From: Arthrobacter sp. NicSoilC5
GTDB taxonomy: Bacteria > Actinomycetota > Actinomycetes > Actinomycetales > Micrococcaceae
Direction: 5' to 3'
DNA: 64,000 bases
Assembly (NCBI RefSeq): GCF_019977395.1
Contig: NZ_AP024660.1
Location: 1,736,001-1,800,000, forward strand
A program made the translations under genes and the position numbers. Below, one piece after another: positions 1 to 8,367 of the stretch; within the stretch, counting starts at the first letter, position 1, and the number at the start of each line of letters is the position of its first letter. The notes under the pieces were generated by a model. It saw only the letters and a list, made by a program, of their open reading frames with translations. It did no database searches and had not been told where the DNA came from.

Positions 1-1
1 A

Positions 2-364
2 ATCAGCCTGGTCGACGGCGAGAAAACGGACACTGTGGTACACGTGGATTCCGACAAAGTATCTGTGCTGATGCAGCCCAGGACCCTGGGCACCTGGTTC
101 GTCTTTGCCCAGGACCCCTCTATCGACGGCGCAGACGCCCAACTCTCCCTCATCAAGGAACATCGGCGGACTCATCCCGAAGGGACCGCCTTTGTCCGGG
201 TCAAGTCGATCTCTGGGGAAGACCACCTGCTCATTCGACCGGAAGGCCTCGGCTGGGCGGTTGGCAAGGTTATCGATCCCACCCGGGATGTCGAGGAAAT
301 CACGGGCCTGGACACATACGGCCTGCTTACCCGTATTCGGGAAACCCGCGGAGAAACCACATGA
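2..364 (+). CDS. hypothetical protein, 5'-truncated by window edge
   Basis: Only the 3' part of this gene is visible. The frame is open to the left edge, so the GTG at 35 may be internal rather than the true start; about 120 codons can be read. I recognise no family. The product looks soluble, with no membrane segment or Cys cluster and a central motif RPEGLGWAVGKV. Its stop overlaps the start of the next gene (ATGA at 361-364), so the two are probably co-translated and may act together. The coding call rests on the overlap and on codon use; the function is unknown. Confidence 0.55.
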   Translation: MSLVDGEKTDTVVHVDSDKVSVLMQPRTLGTWFVFAQDPSIDGADAQLSLIKEHRRTHPEGTAFVRVKSISGEDHLLIRPEGLGWAVGKVIDPTRDVEEITGLDTYGLLTRIRETRGETT

Positions 365-771
365 GCAGCGAAGACCCACGACCGGTTCCTCCGGTCAAGC
401 GCAAAGGCTACTACAAGCGCCAAATCCAACTGGAGGCCGAGAGGCAGGGACTCACGCCCGAGGAATACGGGGTCTATAAAGGCTCAACGGGCAGCGTGAT
501 CAAACCCGTCAATTCAGCAGGCGGACTGCTCTTTCTTGCCATCTTGATCTCCCTGTTCTCTGGCATTGTGGTGGGTGCGGCAATCATCGTCCTTACCGGT
601 GACGGGGTCACCAACTGGGTGCAATTCGTCATCGCCTGTGTGATTGTGCTTTTCCTGGTGCCCACCTCATGGGCTTACTACTTCAAGGAACGCAAAGCGG
701 CACGGCTGCGGAAGGCGGCTGGAAAAACACTTGAACCTCCCACCCGACGCTCAAGCAGGCCGGACTGGTAG
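361..771 (+). CDS. small two-helix membrane protein, unknown function
   Basis: This 136-residue protein has a basic N-terminal tail (about 1-50) containing EEYGVYKGSTGSV. Two strongly hydrophobic segments follow, at about 53-78 and 87-108, and then a basic C-terminal tail (YYFKERKAARLRKA). This predicts a two-helix membrane protein with both tails in the cytoplasm. It is translationally coupled to the upstream unknown gene through ATGA. A decayed paralogue lies directly downstream, so the gene has been tandemly duplicated. No known family was recognised; the topology is inferred from hydropathy. Confidence 0.65.
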   Translation: MSSEDPRPVPPVKRKGYYKRQIQLEAERQGLTPEEYGVYKGSTGSVIKPVNSAGGLLFLAILISLFSGIVVGAAIIVLTGDGVTNWVQFVIACVIVLFLVPTSWAYYFKERKAARLRKAAGKTLEPPTRRSSRPDW

Positions 772-790
772 CAGAATTGGGTCTCCGACG

Positions 791-975
791 GTGCCGGTGA
801 AGCACCGCCTGGCCGGGAACGGTGAGATCGTCAGCTACACGGACGAAGAGTACGGGGTCAGGAAGGATGACGGCCCTGTTCGGCCTGATGGTTTACGGCA
901 CGGTCCGGATACTTCCGGGAGCGCAAGGCGGAGAGGCTCCGCAAAGCCAGGAACCTCCCGCGGCCCGTTGGATAG
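791..975 (+). pseudogene. decayed, frameshifted copy of the upstream membrane-protein gene
   Basis: Two pieces of the 361-771 protein reappear here in different frames. From 791 the frame reads VPVKH...DEEYGVRK, matching VPPVKR...PEEYGVYK of the intact gene. From 901 another frame reads YFRERKAERLRKA before TAG at 973, matching YYFKERKAARLRKA. The region that would encode both membrane helices is missing, so this is a tandem duplicate with a large internal deletion and a frameshift. It fills the gap before asd and is unlikely to make a functional protein. Confidence 0.75.
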
Positions 976-1069
976 CGCCTTACCCAGCCGGCCGACGTCG
1001 TAGGCTGATGGCGGCACGCAGTGACGTAACCGACTGCGCCCTTCCGGATGCGAAGTCTAAACTGGACCA

Positions 1070-2200
1070 ATGACTACAGCAGCTACCCCTTCCGTCGGCC
1101 TGGTCGGATGGCGCGGCATGGTCGGTTCCGTCCTCATGCAGCGCATGCAGGACGAGGGCGACTTCGCCAACATCAACCCGGTGTTCTTCTCCACCTCCAA
1201 CGCGGGAGGTGCCGCCCCGTCGTTCGCCGACGGTGCCGGCAAGCTCGAGAACGCGTTCGACCTCGACACCCTGGCCAAGCTGCCCATTATCGTCACCGCC
1301 CAGGGCGGGGACTACACCAAGCAGGTCCACGGGGACCTGCGCAGCCGCGGCTGGGACGGCCTCTGGATCGACGCCGCCTCCACCCTGCGCATGAACGACG
1401 ACTCGATCATCGTGCTGGACCCCATCAACCGCGATGTCATCGACAAGGGCCTGGTCAACGGCACCAAGGACTTCATCGGCGGCAACTGCACCGTGTCCTG
1501 CATGCTCATGGGCCTCGGCGGCCTGTTCAAGAACGGCCTGGTGGAGTGGGGAACCTCCATGACCTACCAGGCAGCGTCCGGCGGCGGTGCCCGGCACATG
1601 CGTGAGCTGCTCAGCCAGTTCGGCACGCTCAACGCCGAGGTCAGCACGGAACTGGACGACCCGGCGTCGGCCATCCTGGATATTGACCGCAAGGTCCTGG
1701 CCCACCAGCGCACCGACATCGACGCGACCCAGTTCGGCGTTCCCTTGGCCGGCTCCCTGATCCCCTGGATCGACGCAGACCTCGGCAACGGCCAGTCCAA
1801 GGAAGAGTGGAAGGCCGGGGTGGAAACCAACAAGATCCTGGGCACCTCCGAGGAAAACCACGTGATCATGGACGGGCTCTGCGTTCGCATCGGCGCCATG
1901 CGCTCCCACTCCCAGGCCCTGACTTTGAAGCTCCGCGAGGACCTGTCCGTGGCCGAGATCGAAAAGCTCCTGGACGAGGACAACCAGTGGGCCAAGGTGG
2001 TTCCCAACACCAAGGAGGCCTCCATGGCCGAGCTGACCCCCGTGGCCGCCTCCGGCACCCTGGACATCCCGGTGGGCCGCGTCCGCAAGATGGAAATGGG
2101 CCCGCAGTACATCAGCGCCTTCACCGTGGGCGACCAGCTCCTCTGGGGCGCCGCCGAGCCGCTGCGCCGCATGCTCAACATCGCCACCGGCAACCTGTAG
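1070..2200 (+). CDS. asd: aspartate-semialdehyde dehydrogenase
   Basis: Catalyses NADPH-dependent reduction of aspartyl phosphate to aspartate semialdehyde, the branch point to lysine/diaminopimelate, threonine and methionine; cytosolic. At 376 residues it has the length of the E. coli-type enzyme. The N-terminal nucleotide-binding loop is VGWRGMVGS (12-20). The catalytic Cys140 lies in GGNCTVS, and the later RSHSQ motif carries the usual acid/base His. The ATG has no strong ribosome site, but a -10-like TAAACT ends six bases before it, so a leaderless or near-leaderless transcript is possible. lysC, its common actinobacterial partner, is not adjacent here. Confidence 0.95.
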   Translation: MTTAATPSVGLVGWRGMVGSVLMQRMQDEGDFANINPVFFSTSNAGGAAPSFADGAGKLENAFDLDTLAKLPIIVTAQGGDYTKQVHGDLRSRGWDGLWIDAASTLRMNDDSIIVLDPINRDVIDKGLVNGTKDFIGGNCTVSCMLMGLGGLFKNGLVEWGTSMTYQAASGGGARHMRELLSQFGTLNAEVSTELDDPASAILDIDRKVLAHQRTDIDATQFGVPLAGSLIPWIDADLGNGQSKEEWKAGVETNKILGTSEENHVIMDGLCVRIGAMRSHSQALTLKLREDLSVAEIEKLLDEDNQWAKVVPNTKEASMAELTPVAASGTLDIPVGRVRKMEMGPQYISAFTVGDQLLWGAAEPLRRMLNIATGNL

Positions 2201-2218
2201 CTTCCAGCTGCCTCACTA

Positions 2219-2276
2219 GCGGCCCTCGCCCGCATAACCGTTGCTGCCCGGCACCGGTTATGCGGGAAAGGGCCGC
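2219..2276 (+). repeat. 22-bp-arm palindrome, copy A
   Basis: An inverted repeat with 22-base arms (GCGGCCCT...CGCATAACCG) and two mismatches around a short central spacer. It lies between the convergent asd and AbiEi-like genes and probably also ends transcription. The stop codon TAA and last codons of the AbiEi-like gene lie within the right arm. A copy identical at 43 of 48 aligned positions occurs at 3308, on the other side of that gene. Confidence 0.85.
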
Positions 2277-3232
2277 TTTTGCGTTCCGGAATGGCGCGCC
2301 AGGAATGCGTACAGCCGTTGCCGCAGCTCTCCTGGCCGGTTCAGCTGCTGCCAATTGATCCGGAAGACTGCCCAACCCAGCTCCTGCAATGCGTTCTCCC
2401 GGCGCCGCTCCGCGATCAGCACATCCGCCGCCGGCTTGTAGTCCGTGTACTTGGCGACGCCGTCGAACTCGATAATCACCCGGGCGTCGGGGTCCGCGAA
2501 ATCCGCCCGGAAAATGCCCTCGCGGGTGGTGATCCCAACCTGCGGTTCGAACATGCGCAGGCCAAGAGAATGCAGCATCAGCCTGGTCCGGGTCTCCCCC
2601 GGGGACTCGGACCGGGCATCCAGAACAGCCAGCAGGTCCCAGGCGCGCCTGCCGCCGCGGACCACTGGACTGTCGTTCAGCAGCTGCCGCATGGCCTCGA
2701 TGGACGCACCCTTGCGCAGCGCGTGGTCACCGATCACAGCGGCCTTTTCCAAGGGCAGGATACGTGCGCAGTCCAGCACGGTCCGCTCGGCACTGGTGGT
2801 AAGGACTTCCCGCCCGTCGGGCGTCCACAGTGAAGCTTTCTCAGCTTCCGCGAGCGGCAGCCTGTGAGTCCGGACGTCCCTTCCTGCGCTGGCCTTCGAG
2901 TTGGCGTACTGGGTTGTCACGTGCACGGCGGGCCCGCCTTCCCAGACAAAAAGCCCCCGCAACAATGCCGCGCTCACGTGGCTGTACCGGGACCGGCCGT
3001 GGGTGGACTCGAAGTGGGCCATCAGCCGGGCCTGGTCCCGGTCCCATTCTTTGAGCCCATGCCAGTTTCTGCTCCGGACGTAGGCTCCCCGCCGCAACCG
3101 GAGCACGGTACCGCTCTTCACGGCCGCAGTCAGCACACGGTCGTCCAGCCCGGCAGCCGCCAATTGGCGGGTTGACGCCACCACCTGCTTGGGCCAGCGA
3201 TGGTCGACGTGGGCCTGCAAATCACCGGAATT
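2258..3232 (-). CDS. AbiEi-type N-terminal domain / DUF559-like nuclease-fold protein
   Basis: The N-terminal half resembles the winged-helix AbiEi antitoxin-like domain common in actinobacteria (LAAAGLDDRVL, then LRLRRGAYV). The C-terminal third resembles the DUF559 / very-short-patch-repair endonuclease fold: FRADFADPDARVIIEFDG supplies acidic residues of a PD-(D/E)xK-like site, followed by ERRRENALQELGW. The start at 3232 (MNSGDLQAHVDHRW) is preferred because domain homology begins there; an in-frame GTG at 3274 is possible. No AbiEii-type nucleotidyltransferase partner is adjacent, so a classical toxin-antitoxin role is not supported. The gene is bracketed by two copies of one palindrome, and its stop lies inside one of them. 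Confidence 0.75.
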   Translation of the reverse strand, partial: NSGDLQAHVDHRWPKQVVASTRQLAAAGLDDRVLTAAVKSGTVLRLRRGAYVRSRNWHGLKEWDRDQARLMAHFESTHGRSRYSHVSAALLRGLFVWEGGPAVHVTTQYANSKASAGRDVRTHRLPLAEAEKASLWTPDGREVLTTSAERTVLDCARILPLEKAAVIGDHALRKGASIEAMRQLLNDSPVVRGGRRAWDLLAVLDARSESPGETRTRLMLHSLGLRMFEPQVGITTREGIFRADFADPDARVIIEFDGVAKYTDYKPAADVLIAERRRENALQELGWAVFRINWQQLNRPGELRQRLYAFLARHSGTQKRPFPA

Positions 3233-3307
3233 CATTGTCCAAGGTTCGACGGCGGACACCGGCATCGGAAGCACGGGACGCCGCTATGTGGATGGCCCGC
3301 GGTACGA

Positions 3308-3395
3308 GCGGCCCTTACCCGCACAACCGTTGCTGCCCGGGGCCGGTTATGCGGGGCGGGACCGGTTAAGCGGCCAAGGACCGGTTATGTGAGGG
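3308..3395 (+). repeat. palindrome copy B plus two half-copies
   Basis: A second copy of the 2219 palindrome (43 of 48 bases identical) between the AbiEi-like start and the end of the AlkZ-like gene. It is followed by two degenerate right-arm repeats (ACCGGTTAAGCGG and ACCGGTTATGTGAGG), so the right arm occurs three times in tandem. It is in the same orientation as copy A. Confidence 0.8.
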
Positions 3396-3406
3396 CTGGA
3401 AGCACG

Positions 3407-4510
3407 TCAGGTGGCCAGGAACGTCGTGTAGCGCCGGCCGGCCTTGGCCAGGGCTGCCTGCGCCGCCGGACCAAGCGGCCGGGCTTCGTCGAAGAGTTCA
3501 GGTACGACGGCGGCACCCGGCCCGGTGCCCTTCAGCGCCCAGGTGCCAACAACCTTCCCCGCGGCAACCACCGTCTTCTTGAAGACTCCGTTCCCGCCGG
3601 GCACGATCAGGTCGGAGTGCTCCGGCGCCAGGACGAGGCTGCGGTCTGTGTAGCCCAGGACAAACTCATCAAAACCCGGCAGCAGGTGGACGGACCGGCC
3701 GCCGGGCACTCCGGAGTCCAGCAGCGCCGCCACCTCCGGGGACAGCCAATAGCTGGTCCCCGCGAACTCCAGCTCCACCAACTCGCGCCGGACGTGTTCA
3801 AACGCCGTGCGTACCTCGGTCAGCGGCAGCTGCGTCCACCAGGCGAAATCGCGGAGGGTGGCTGGCCCGTGGCTGCGGAAATAACGGAGCAGGAACTCGG
3901 CCAGGGCCGCCTCACGCTCAAGGCTCCGGGATGCCGGTATCCATTCGTCGAACGCAGCGATCAGCTGCTGGTTGCCGGCCAAGGGCCCCAAAACCAGCCA
4001 GCCGTGCCGGCAGAGCGAACCCAGGAGATGAATCCCGCGCTGGCCCAGCGTCGGCTGGCCTCCGTCGTCGAACACCCTGAACAGAGCGGTGCGGCTGACG
4101 GGGCCCTCCGCCGAGATGTGTTCCAGCGCGAGGTCGCGGGCCTTCTCCACGTCTGCCCACATAATCTCCAGCTGCCGGTGACGGCCCGCGATGCTCCTGG
4201 TGAGCCTCTCGGCCGTGAGGTCCAGCATCCAGCGCAGGTCCTCCGGAGCCACGAGGTGCAACGTCCCGCGCATCGGCCAGGACCGCACCACTGTGCCGGC
4301 ATGGATGGCCGCCCGGACATCGGTGATTCCCGCCCCGGGCACGCGGACACCCACCGCCCAGAGTGCCGCGGGCAGGTCCTGGGCCTGCATGGCGGTCATC
4401 CAACGGACCAGCCCGGGCACGGAGGTGGCCTCAATCCCGGCGAGCCGCTGGGACACCAGCCGGAGCCTGCCGACCATCCTGCCGTCGCGCAGGGCACCAA
4501 ATGCAGCCAT
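3407..4510 (-). CDS. AlkZ/YcaQ-family winged-helix DNA glycosylase
   Basis: A 367-residue member of the winged-helix DNA-binding family that includes AlkZ and YcaQ (Pfam HTH_42). In characterised members a QxQ motif removes bulky alkylated bases or unhooks interstrand crosslinks. Here MQAQD places the two Gln at residues 42 and 44, and the usual RxTLHLV motif follows (MRGTLHLVAPEDL). The C-terminal part with LLPGFDEFVLGY is typical of the family. It would act on chromosomal DNA. No biosynthetic cluster is nearby, so it is probably a housekeeping YcaQ/AlkX-like enzyme rather than a self-resistance enzyme. Substrate range cannot be read from sequence. Confidence 0.82.
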   Translation of the reverse strand: MAAFGALRDGRMVGRLRLVSQRLAGIEATSVPGLVRWMTAMQAQDLPAALWAVGVRVPGAGITDVRAAIHAGTVVRSWPMRGTLHLVAPEDLRWMLDLTAERLTRSIAGRHRQLEIMWADVEKARDLALEHISAEGPVSRTALFRVFDDGGQPTLGQRGIHLLGSLCRHGWLVLGPLAGNQQLIAAFDEWIPASRSLEREAALAEFLLRYFRSHGPATLRDFAWWTQLPLTEVRTAFEHVRRELVELEFAGTSYWLSPEVAALLDSGVPGGRSVHLLPGFDEFVLGYTDRSLVLAPEHSDLIVPGGNGVFKKTVVAAGKVVGTWALKGTGPGAAVVPELFDEARPLGPAAQAALAKAGRRYTTFLAT

Positions 4511-4548
4511 GCGCCCATCCTAGGCCGGGCGCGGCCCTGCGGGGACGG

Positions 4549-5616
4549 CTAGAGTTCGAGGCCGATGAGCAGCGGCTCCGGGTGCAGCGAAATGCCGAAG
4601 TGGCGTTCGACGCCGGCCCGCACCTCCCGCGCGACAGCCACCATGTCGGCGGCGCTGGCGGAGCCACGGTTGGTGATGGCCAGGGTGTGCTTGGTGGAAA
4701 GCGACGCCCGGCCTCCGGCCACGCCGTCGTCTTCCAGGCCGAAGCCCTTCCCGAAGCCTGCTTGGTCAATCAGCCATGCGGCGGAGAGCTTCACCATCCC
4801 GTCCTGCCCGGCAGGATACCGCGGAGCGTTTTCCGGCAGTTTGTCCGCGACGTCAGCCGCCACGATCGGGTTGGTGAAGAAGGAGCCGGTGGAGTAGGTG
4901 TCCCGGTCCGCGGCGTCCCACACCATTCCCTTGGAGGCACGAAGGCGCAGGACTTCGCGGCGGACGTCGTTCGCGTAGGCGCGCTGGCCCACTTCCACAC
5001 CCAGGGCCCGGGCCAGCTCGGCATAACGGATGGGCGCGCTCATCCGGCCCAGCGGCAACTGGAACTCGACGGTAAGGACCACATACCGGGGCGAGCCATT
5101 GACGGTGGTCTGCTTGAGGATGGAGTCCCGGTAGCCGAACTTCAACTCCGAGTTGGTGAAGGTCTGCACGGCGTTCCGCTCGCGGTCCCAGGTACGGACG
5201 GCGGCGATGGTCTGGGAAACGTCGGCACCGTAGGCACCCACGTTCTGGACCGGCGTGGCCCCCGTTGAGCCGGGGATCCCGGACAACGCCTCGATACCGG
5301 ACCAGGCGTGGCGTACCGCGTGCTCCACCAGCCTGTCCCAGTTGTGGCCGGCCTGCACTACAACGGCCACTCCCCCGCATGAGTCCTCGGCGTTGACCGT
5401 GAACCCCTCGGAGGCGATCCTGATGACGGTCCCGGGGAACCCGTCGTCGGACACCAGGAGGTTGGACCCGCCGCTGACGATCAGGACTTGTTCCCCGGCG
5501 GCATCCGCCGAGCGGACCGCGTCGATGATCTCAGCCTCGGTGCGGGCCTCGATGTACTTGCCGGCAGGGCCTCCGACGGCGGAGGTGGTCAAGGAGGAAA
5601 GAAGCGTGGAAGTCAC
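4549..5616 (-). CDS. murB: UDP-N-acetylenolpyruvoylglucosamine reductase
   Basis: FAD- and NADPH-dependent reduction of UDP-GlcNAc-enolpyruvate to UDP-MurNAc, the second committed step of peptidoglycan precursor synthesis; cytosolic. The FAD-binding region carries VLIVSGGSNLLVSDDGF and GIPGSTGATPVQNVGAYG. GSFFTNP holds the catalytic Ser and the C-terminal HPEPLLIGLEL the catalytic Glu. The length, 355 residues, is normal. It is downstream of the MFS and two MaoC genes on the same strand, a neighbourhood often seen in actinobacteria (MaoC pair near murB). A 51-base gap separates it from the MFS gene, so it may be co-transcribed. Confidence 0.95.
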   Translation of the reverse strand: MTSTLLSSLTTSAVGGPAGKYIEARTEAEIIDAVRSADAAGEQVLIVSGGSNLLVSDDGFPGTVIRIASEGFTVNAEDSCGGVAVVVQAGHNWDRLVEHAVRHAWSGIEALSGIPGSTGATPVQNVGAYGADVSQTIAAVRTWDRERNAVQTFTNSELKFGYRDSILKQTTVNGSPRYVVLTVEFQLPLGRMSAPIRYAELARALGVEVGQRAYANDVRREVLRLRASKGMVWDAADRDTYSTGSFFTNPIVAADVADKLPENAPRYPAGQDGMVKLSAAWLIDQAGFGKGFGLEDDGVAGGRASLSTKHTLAITNRGSASAADMVAVAREVRAGVERHFGISLHPEPLLIGLEL

Positions 5617-5667
5617 CTGTCCACGTTACTTGAAGATACTGCGGGGGCGCAGTGACGCGCAGTACCT

Positions 5668-6945
5668 TCAGGCCAGCTTCCGGGCCACCGGGGAGAGGAC
5701 AAAGCTCACCGCGAGCATCACCATCACGGCCAGCAGCGAATGCAGGATGCCCACGTGCTCGGCCAGCAGCCCCAGCAGCGGCGGCCCGCACAGGAATGCG
5801 GCATAGCCGATGGTGGACACCACGGACACCCGGGCGGCAGCCATCGCGGGGTCGTCGGCTGCGGCGGACATGCCCACCGGGAAGCCCAGGGATGCTCCCA
5901 GGCCCCACAGTGCGAGCCCCACGTAGGCAAGCCACGGCACCGGCGCAAAGACGAAAATGCCCAGGCCCAGCACAGCCATGGCAGCGCAGCACCGCATCAC
6001 GGGGACCCTGCCAAACTTGTCCAGCAGCACCGTGCCGGCAAAGCGCCCGATGGTCATGAACGTGACAAAGAGTCCGTAACCGGCGGCGCCGGCAGCGTCG
6101 CTCTGCCCGTGCCCGTCGGCCAGGGCCAGCGCCACCCAGTCCCCCGCGGCGCCTTCGGCCAGGGCCAGGCCGAGGACCAGGACGCCCAGGAGCAGGGTCC
6201 GCCGGTCCCGCCACGCCTGTGCGATCTTCCGCTTGTTGTCCAGCGGCGCGTCACCGGAGGCGGTTGCGGGAGCGATGACCGGAATTGGCCCGGTGCTGGG
6301 ATCCTCGAAGGTGTCCGGGGAGTAGCTGCGCTCCCCCGCTACCGGGGTGATGTCGGCACGGAACCACGACGCCGCCGTCGCCACCGAAACAGCCACCACC
6401 GTCCCTGCCGCCGCGAGGTGCCAGAACACGGGCAGCGACACTGCCGCGGCGAGGGCACCCAGCCCCGCGCCTGCCACCGTTCCCAGGCTGAAGGCACCGT
6501 GGAGCCGCGGCATGATGTGCCGGCCCACCGCGCGTTCCACCGCGGCGCCTTCAACGTTGGATGCCGTGTTCCAGCTTCCGGTGCCCAGGCCAATGATGGC
6601 CAGGCCGATGGCGGTTGCCACCGGGCTTGCCAGCACGGTTGTGCCAAAACCCGCCGTCAGCAGGCCTGCGCCCACCATGATGCTGCCTGTCCGGATGGTC
6701 CGCTTGGAGCCCAGCCGCAGCACGATCAGCCCGGACGCAGACACGGAGGCGAAGGACCCCAGCGTCATGCACAGCAGGATGACGCCGATGTTGCCCGGGG
6801 TGAGGTCCAGGGTGTCCCGGATAGCGGGCAGCCGGGACACCCAGGAGGCAAAGGCAAGGCCGCTGGCGCCGTAGGCCACCACGACGGCGTTCCGCCAGGC
6901 AGTGACCTGCCCGGCCGTTGCGGTGGTTCCTGCAGGAGTGGTCAA
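5668..6945 (-). CDS. MFS transporter
   Basis: A 425-residue major facilitator protein with about 12 hydrophobic segments and a charged central cytoplasmic loop (about 200-235, RSYSPDTFEDPSTG). The N-terminal segment ASGLAFASWVSRLPAIRDTL resembles YbjJ/FucP-type MFS members. It lies 10 bases after the MaoC gene 6956-7393 and upstream of murB, all on the minus strand, so a four-gene operon is likely. The substrate cannot be assigned; export of a small metabolite is as plausible as import. Confidence 0.85.
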   Translation of the reverse strand: MTTPAGTTATAGQVTAWRNAVVVAYGASGLAFASWVSRLPAIRDTLDLTPGNIGVILLCMTLGSFASVSASGLIVLRLGSKRTIRTGSIMVGAGLLTAGFGTTVLASPVATAIGLAIIGLGTGSWNTASNVEGAAVERAVGRHIMPRLHGAFSLGTVAGAGLGALAAAVSLPVFWHLAAAGTVVAVSVATAASWFRADITPVAGERSYSPDTFEDPSTGPIPVIAPATASGDAPLDNKRKIAQAWRDRRTLLLGVLVLGLALAEGAAGDWVALALADGHGQSDAAGAAGYGLFVTFMTIGRFAGTVLLDKFGRVPVMRCCAAMAVLGLGIFVFAPVPWLAYVGLALWGLGASLGFPVGMSAAADDPAMAAARVSVVSTIGYAAFLCGPPLLGLLAEHVGILHSLLAVMVMLAVSFVLSPVARKLA

Positions 6946-6955
6946 AAGGTGCAGC

Positions 6956-7393
6956 TCAAGACAGCTTGACGAGGGCCTGGGCCTTCATCAGGACTTTTTG
7001 CCCGGCGGAGACAACGGTGAGGTCGACGCGCGCGGTGCCCGCATCGGCGTCGAGCTTTCCGATGGTGCCGCTGACCTCGATGGTGGCCCCGGGCTGGTCG
7101 GTTCCGGTGGTGTCGGTCACCAGGACCGGCTTGGTGAAGCGGGTCTGGAAGTCAACGACGGCGGCCGGGTCGCCCGCCCAGTCCGTCACCAGCTGGACGG
7201 CGGAGCCCATGGTGAACATGCCGTGGGCGATGACGCCGGGCAGTTCCACGCCGTTGGCGAAGGCCTCGTTCCAGTGGATGGGGTTGAAGTCGCCGGACGC
7301 CCCGGCGTACCTGACCAGGTCGGTGCGTGTGACCTCGATGGTGCGGCTGCCGATTTCCTGGCCGGCGCTGAGTTCGTTGAAGGTGGGGCTCAT
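6956..7393 (-). CDS. MaoC family (R)-hydratase, HadB-like
   Basis: A single hot-dog-fold hydratase of 145 residues. The hydratase motif is GDFNPIHWNEAFA, with Asp35 and His40 as the expected catalytic pair, and HGMF follows. Family members hydrate trans-2-enoyl-CoA or dehydrate 3-hydroxyacyl-ACP. Only two bases separate it from the upstream partner (7396-7857), which resembles the non-catalytic HadA-type subunit; by analogy with mycobacterial HadAB the two probably form a heterodimer for fatty-acid elongation. The exact substrate is inferred. Confidence 0.88.
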   Translation of the reverse strand: MSPTFNELSAGQEIGSRTIEVTRTDLVRYAGASGDFNPIHWNEAFANGVELPGVIAHGMFTMGSAVQLVTDWAGDPAAVVDFQTRFTKPVLVTDTTGTDQPGATIEVSGTIGKLDADAGTARVDLTVVSAGQKVLMKAQALVKLS

Positions 7394-7395
7394 GG

Positions 7396-7857
7396 TTACT
7401 GTCCCTCTCCGCGGACCAGGATGGATGACGTGGTGGTGGTGACGGGTTCCCGCGAATCACCGGAACCGAGGGCGAAGATCTCCGAGCGGGTGGTGATCAT
7501 GGCGCCGCCGCCCATGGCACGGACGCCGTCAACATGCAGTTCGGCAACGAGCCGGTCACCGGCGACGATGGGCCGGTGGTGGGTGAAGCGCTGGTCTGCA
7601 TGGACCACGCGGGAGAAGTCGATGCCTGCTTCCGGGTCCTCGATGAGCTGTGCGTCGGCACGCTGGGCGATGATGATGGCGAAGGTGGGCGGTGCCACCA
7701 GATCGGCGTGGCCCAGGGCCCTGGCTGCGTCCACGTCAAAGTGCGCGGGATGGGTCGCCTTCACGGCGCGGGCGAACTCACGGATTTTCTCGCGGCCGAC
7801 GTCATACACCTCTGCGGCAGGGTAGCTACGGCCCTGCAGGTCCGGATTGATAGTCAT
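7396..7857 (-). CDS. MaoC-like N-terminal domain protein, HadA-like subunit
   Basis: A 153-residue protein of the FAS1-type dehydratase / MaoC N-terminal family, beginning MTINPDLQGRSYPAAEVYDVG. It has the substrate-loop motif VVHADQRFTHHRPIVAGDRL seen in HadA proteins but lacks the D..H catalytic motif of its partner. The start at 7857 is chosen because the domain begins there; a longer in-frame extension reaches 7905. It is the first gene of the operon MaoC-MaoC-MFS-murB and is divergent from the ArsR-SulP pair. Confidence 0.85.
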   Translation of the reverse strand: MTINPDLQGRSYPAAEVYDVGREKIREFARAVKATHPAHFDVDAARALGHADLVAPPTFAIIIAQRADAQLIEDPEAGIDFSRVVHADQRFTHHRPIVAGDRLVAELHVDGVRAMGGGAMITTRSEIFALGSGDSREPVTTTTSSILVRGEGQ

Positions 7858-7909
7858 GGATTCCAGCCTATCGTTGCCACGCCCTTCAAAAGACGCCCGC
7901 TGCACTGGT

Positions 7910-7925
7910 ATGATGATTTCATCAT
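7910..7925 (+). promoter_or_regulatory. putative ArsR operator
   Basis: A perfect 7-base inverted repeat with a two-base spacer (ATGATGA, TT, TCATCAT) lies in the divergent region between the MaoC operon and the arsR-like gene. Size and AT-rich character suit an ArsR-family dimer site, implying autoregulation. Not tested. Confidence 0.55.
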
Positions 7926-7986
7926 TCCATCAATTCGCTGTTTCCGGGGTGCCGGGCAGCCATCGCGCACAGGAGCGCCACCTTTG

Positions 7987-8367
7987 ATGCTGTCTTCCGC
8001 CCAAGCCCCGCTCTACGAGATCAAAGCGAACCTTTTCAAGGGCCTGGCCCACCCGGCCAGGATACGGATCCTTGAGCTGCTGGCCGCGGCGCCGCAGGAG
8101 TCTGCCCCGGTGAGCTACCTCCTGGCAGAGACCGGGCTGGAGGCCTCGCACCTCTCCCAGCACCTGGCCACCTTGCGGAAGCACAAGGTGGTGACCTCCG
8201 CACGCAGCGCCAATGCGGTGACGTACCAGCTCGCCCACCCAGGAGTCTCGCAGCTGCTGGCCATCGCCCGGACCTTCCTCGTAGACAGCCTGGCCGGCTC
8301 CAATGAGCAGCTGCGGCTGGCACAGCAACTGCCGGCGGAACACCTGGCCGGCGGGTCAGCCAAGTGA
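7987..8367 (+). CDS. ArsR family transcriptional regulator
   Basis: A 126-residue winged-helix repressor. LFKGLAHPARIRILELL is the standard ArsR entry helix, and LEASHLSQHLATLRKHKVV (about 51-69) is the recognition helix-turn-helix. No CxC or similar metal-binding Cys pair is present, so it is not a typical arsenic or cadmium sensor. Its stop overlaps the GTG start of the SulP transporter (GTGA at 8364-8367), so both are made from one message. Control of the anion transporter, and possibly of the divergent MaoC operon, is the likely role. The ATG at 7987 is chosen from the start of the domain. Confidence 0.88.
   Translation: MLSSAQAPLYEIKANLFKGLAHPARIRILELLAAAPQESAPVSYLLAETGLEASHLSQHLATLRKHKVVTSARSANAVTYQLAHPGVSQLLAIARTFLVDSLAGSNEQLRLAQQLPAEHLAGGSAK

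Noticed and set aside
2258-3232. A complete AbiE toxin-antitoxin pair
   Set aside because: No AbiEii-type nucleotidyltransferase gene is adjacent, and the C-terminal half is a DUF559-like fold, so a classical pair is not supported.
3200-4552. Long plus-strand open frames opposite the AlkZ-like and neighbouring genes
   Set aside because: High-GC genomes give long antisense frames; the minus-strand genes have clear homology and the plus frames have none.
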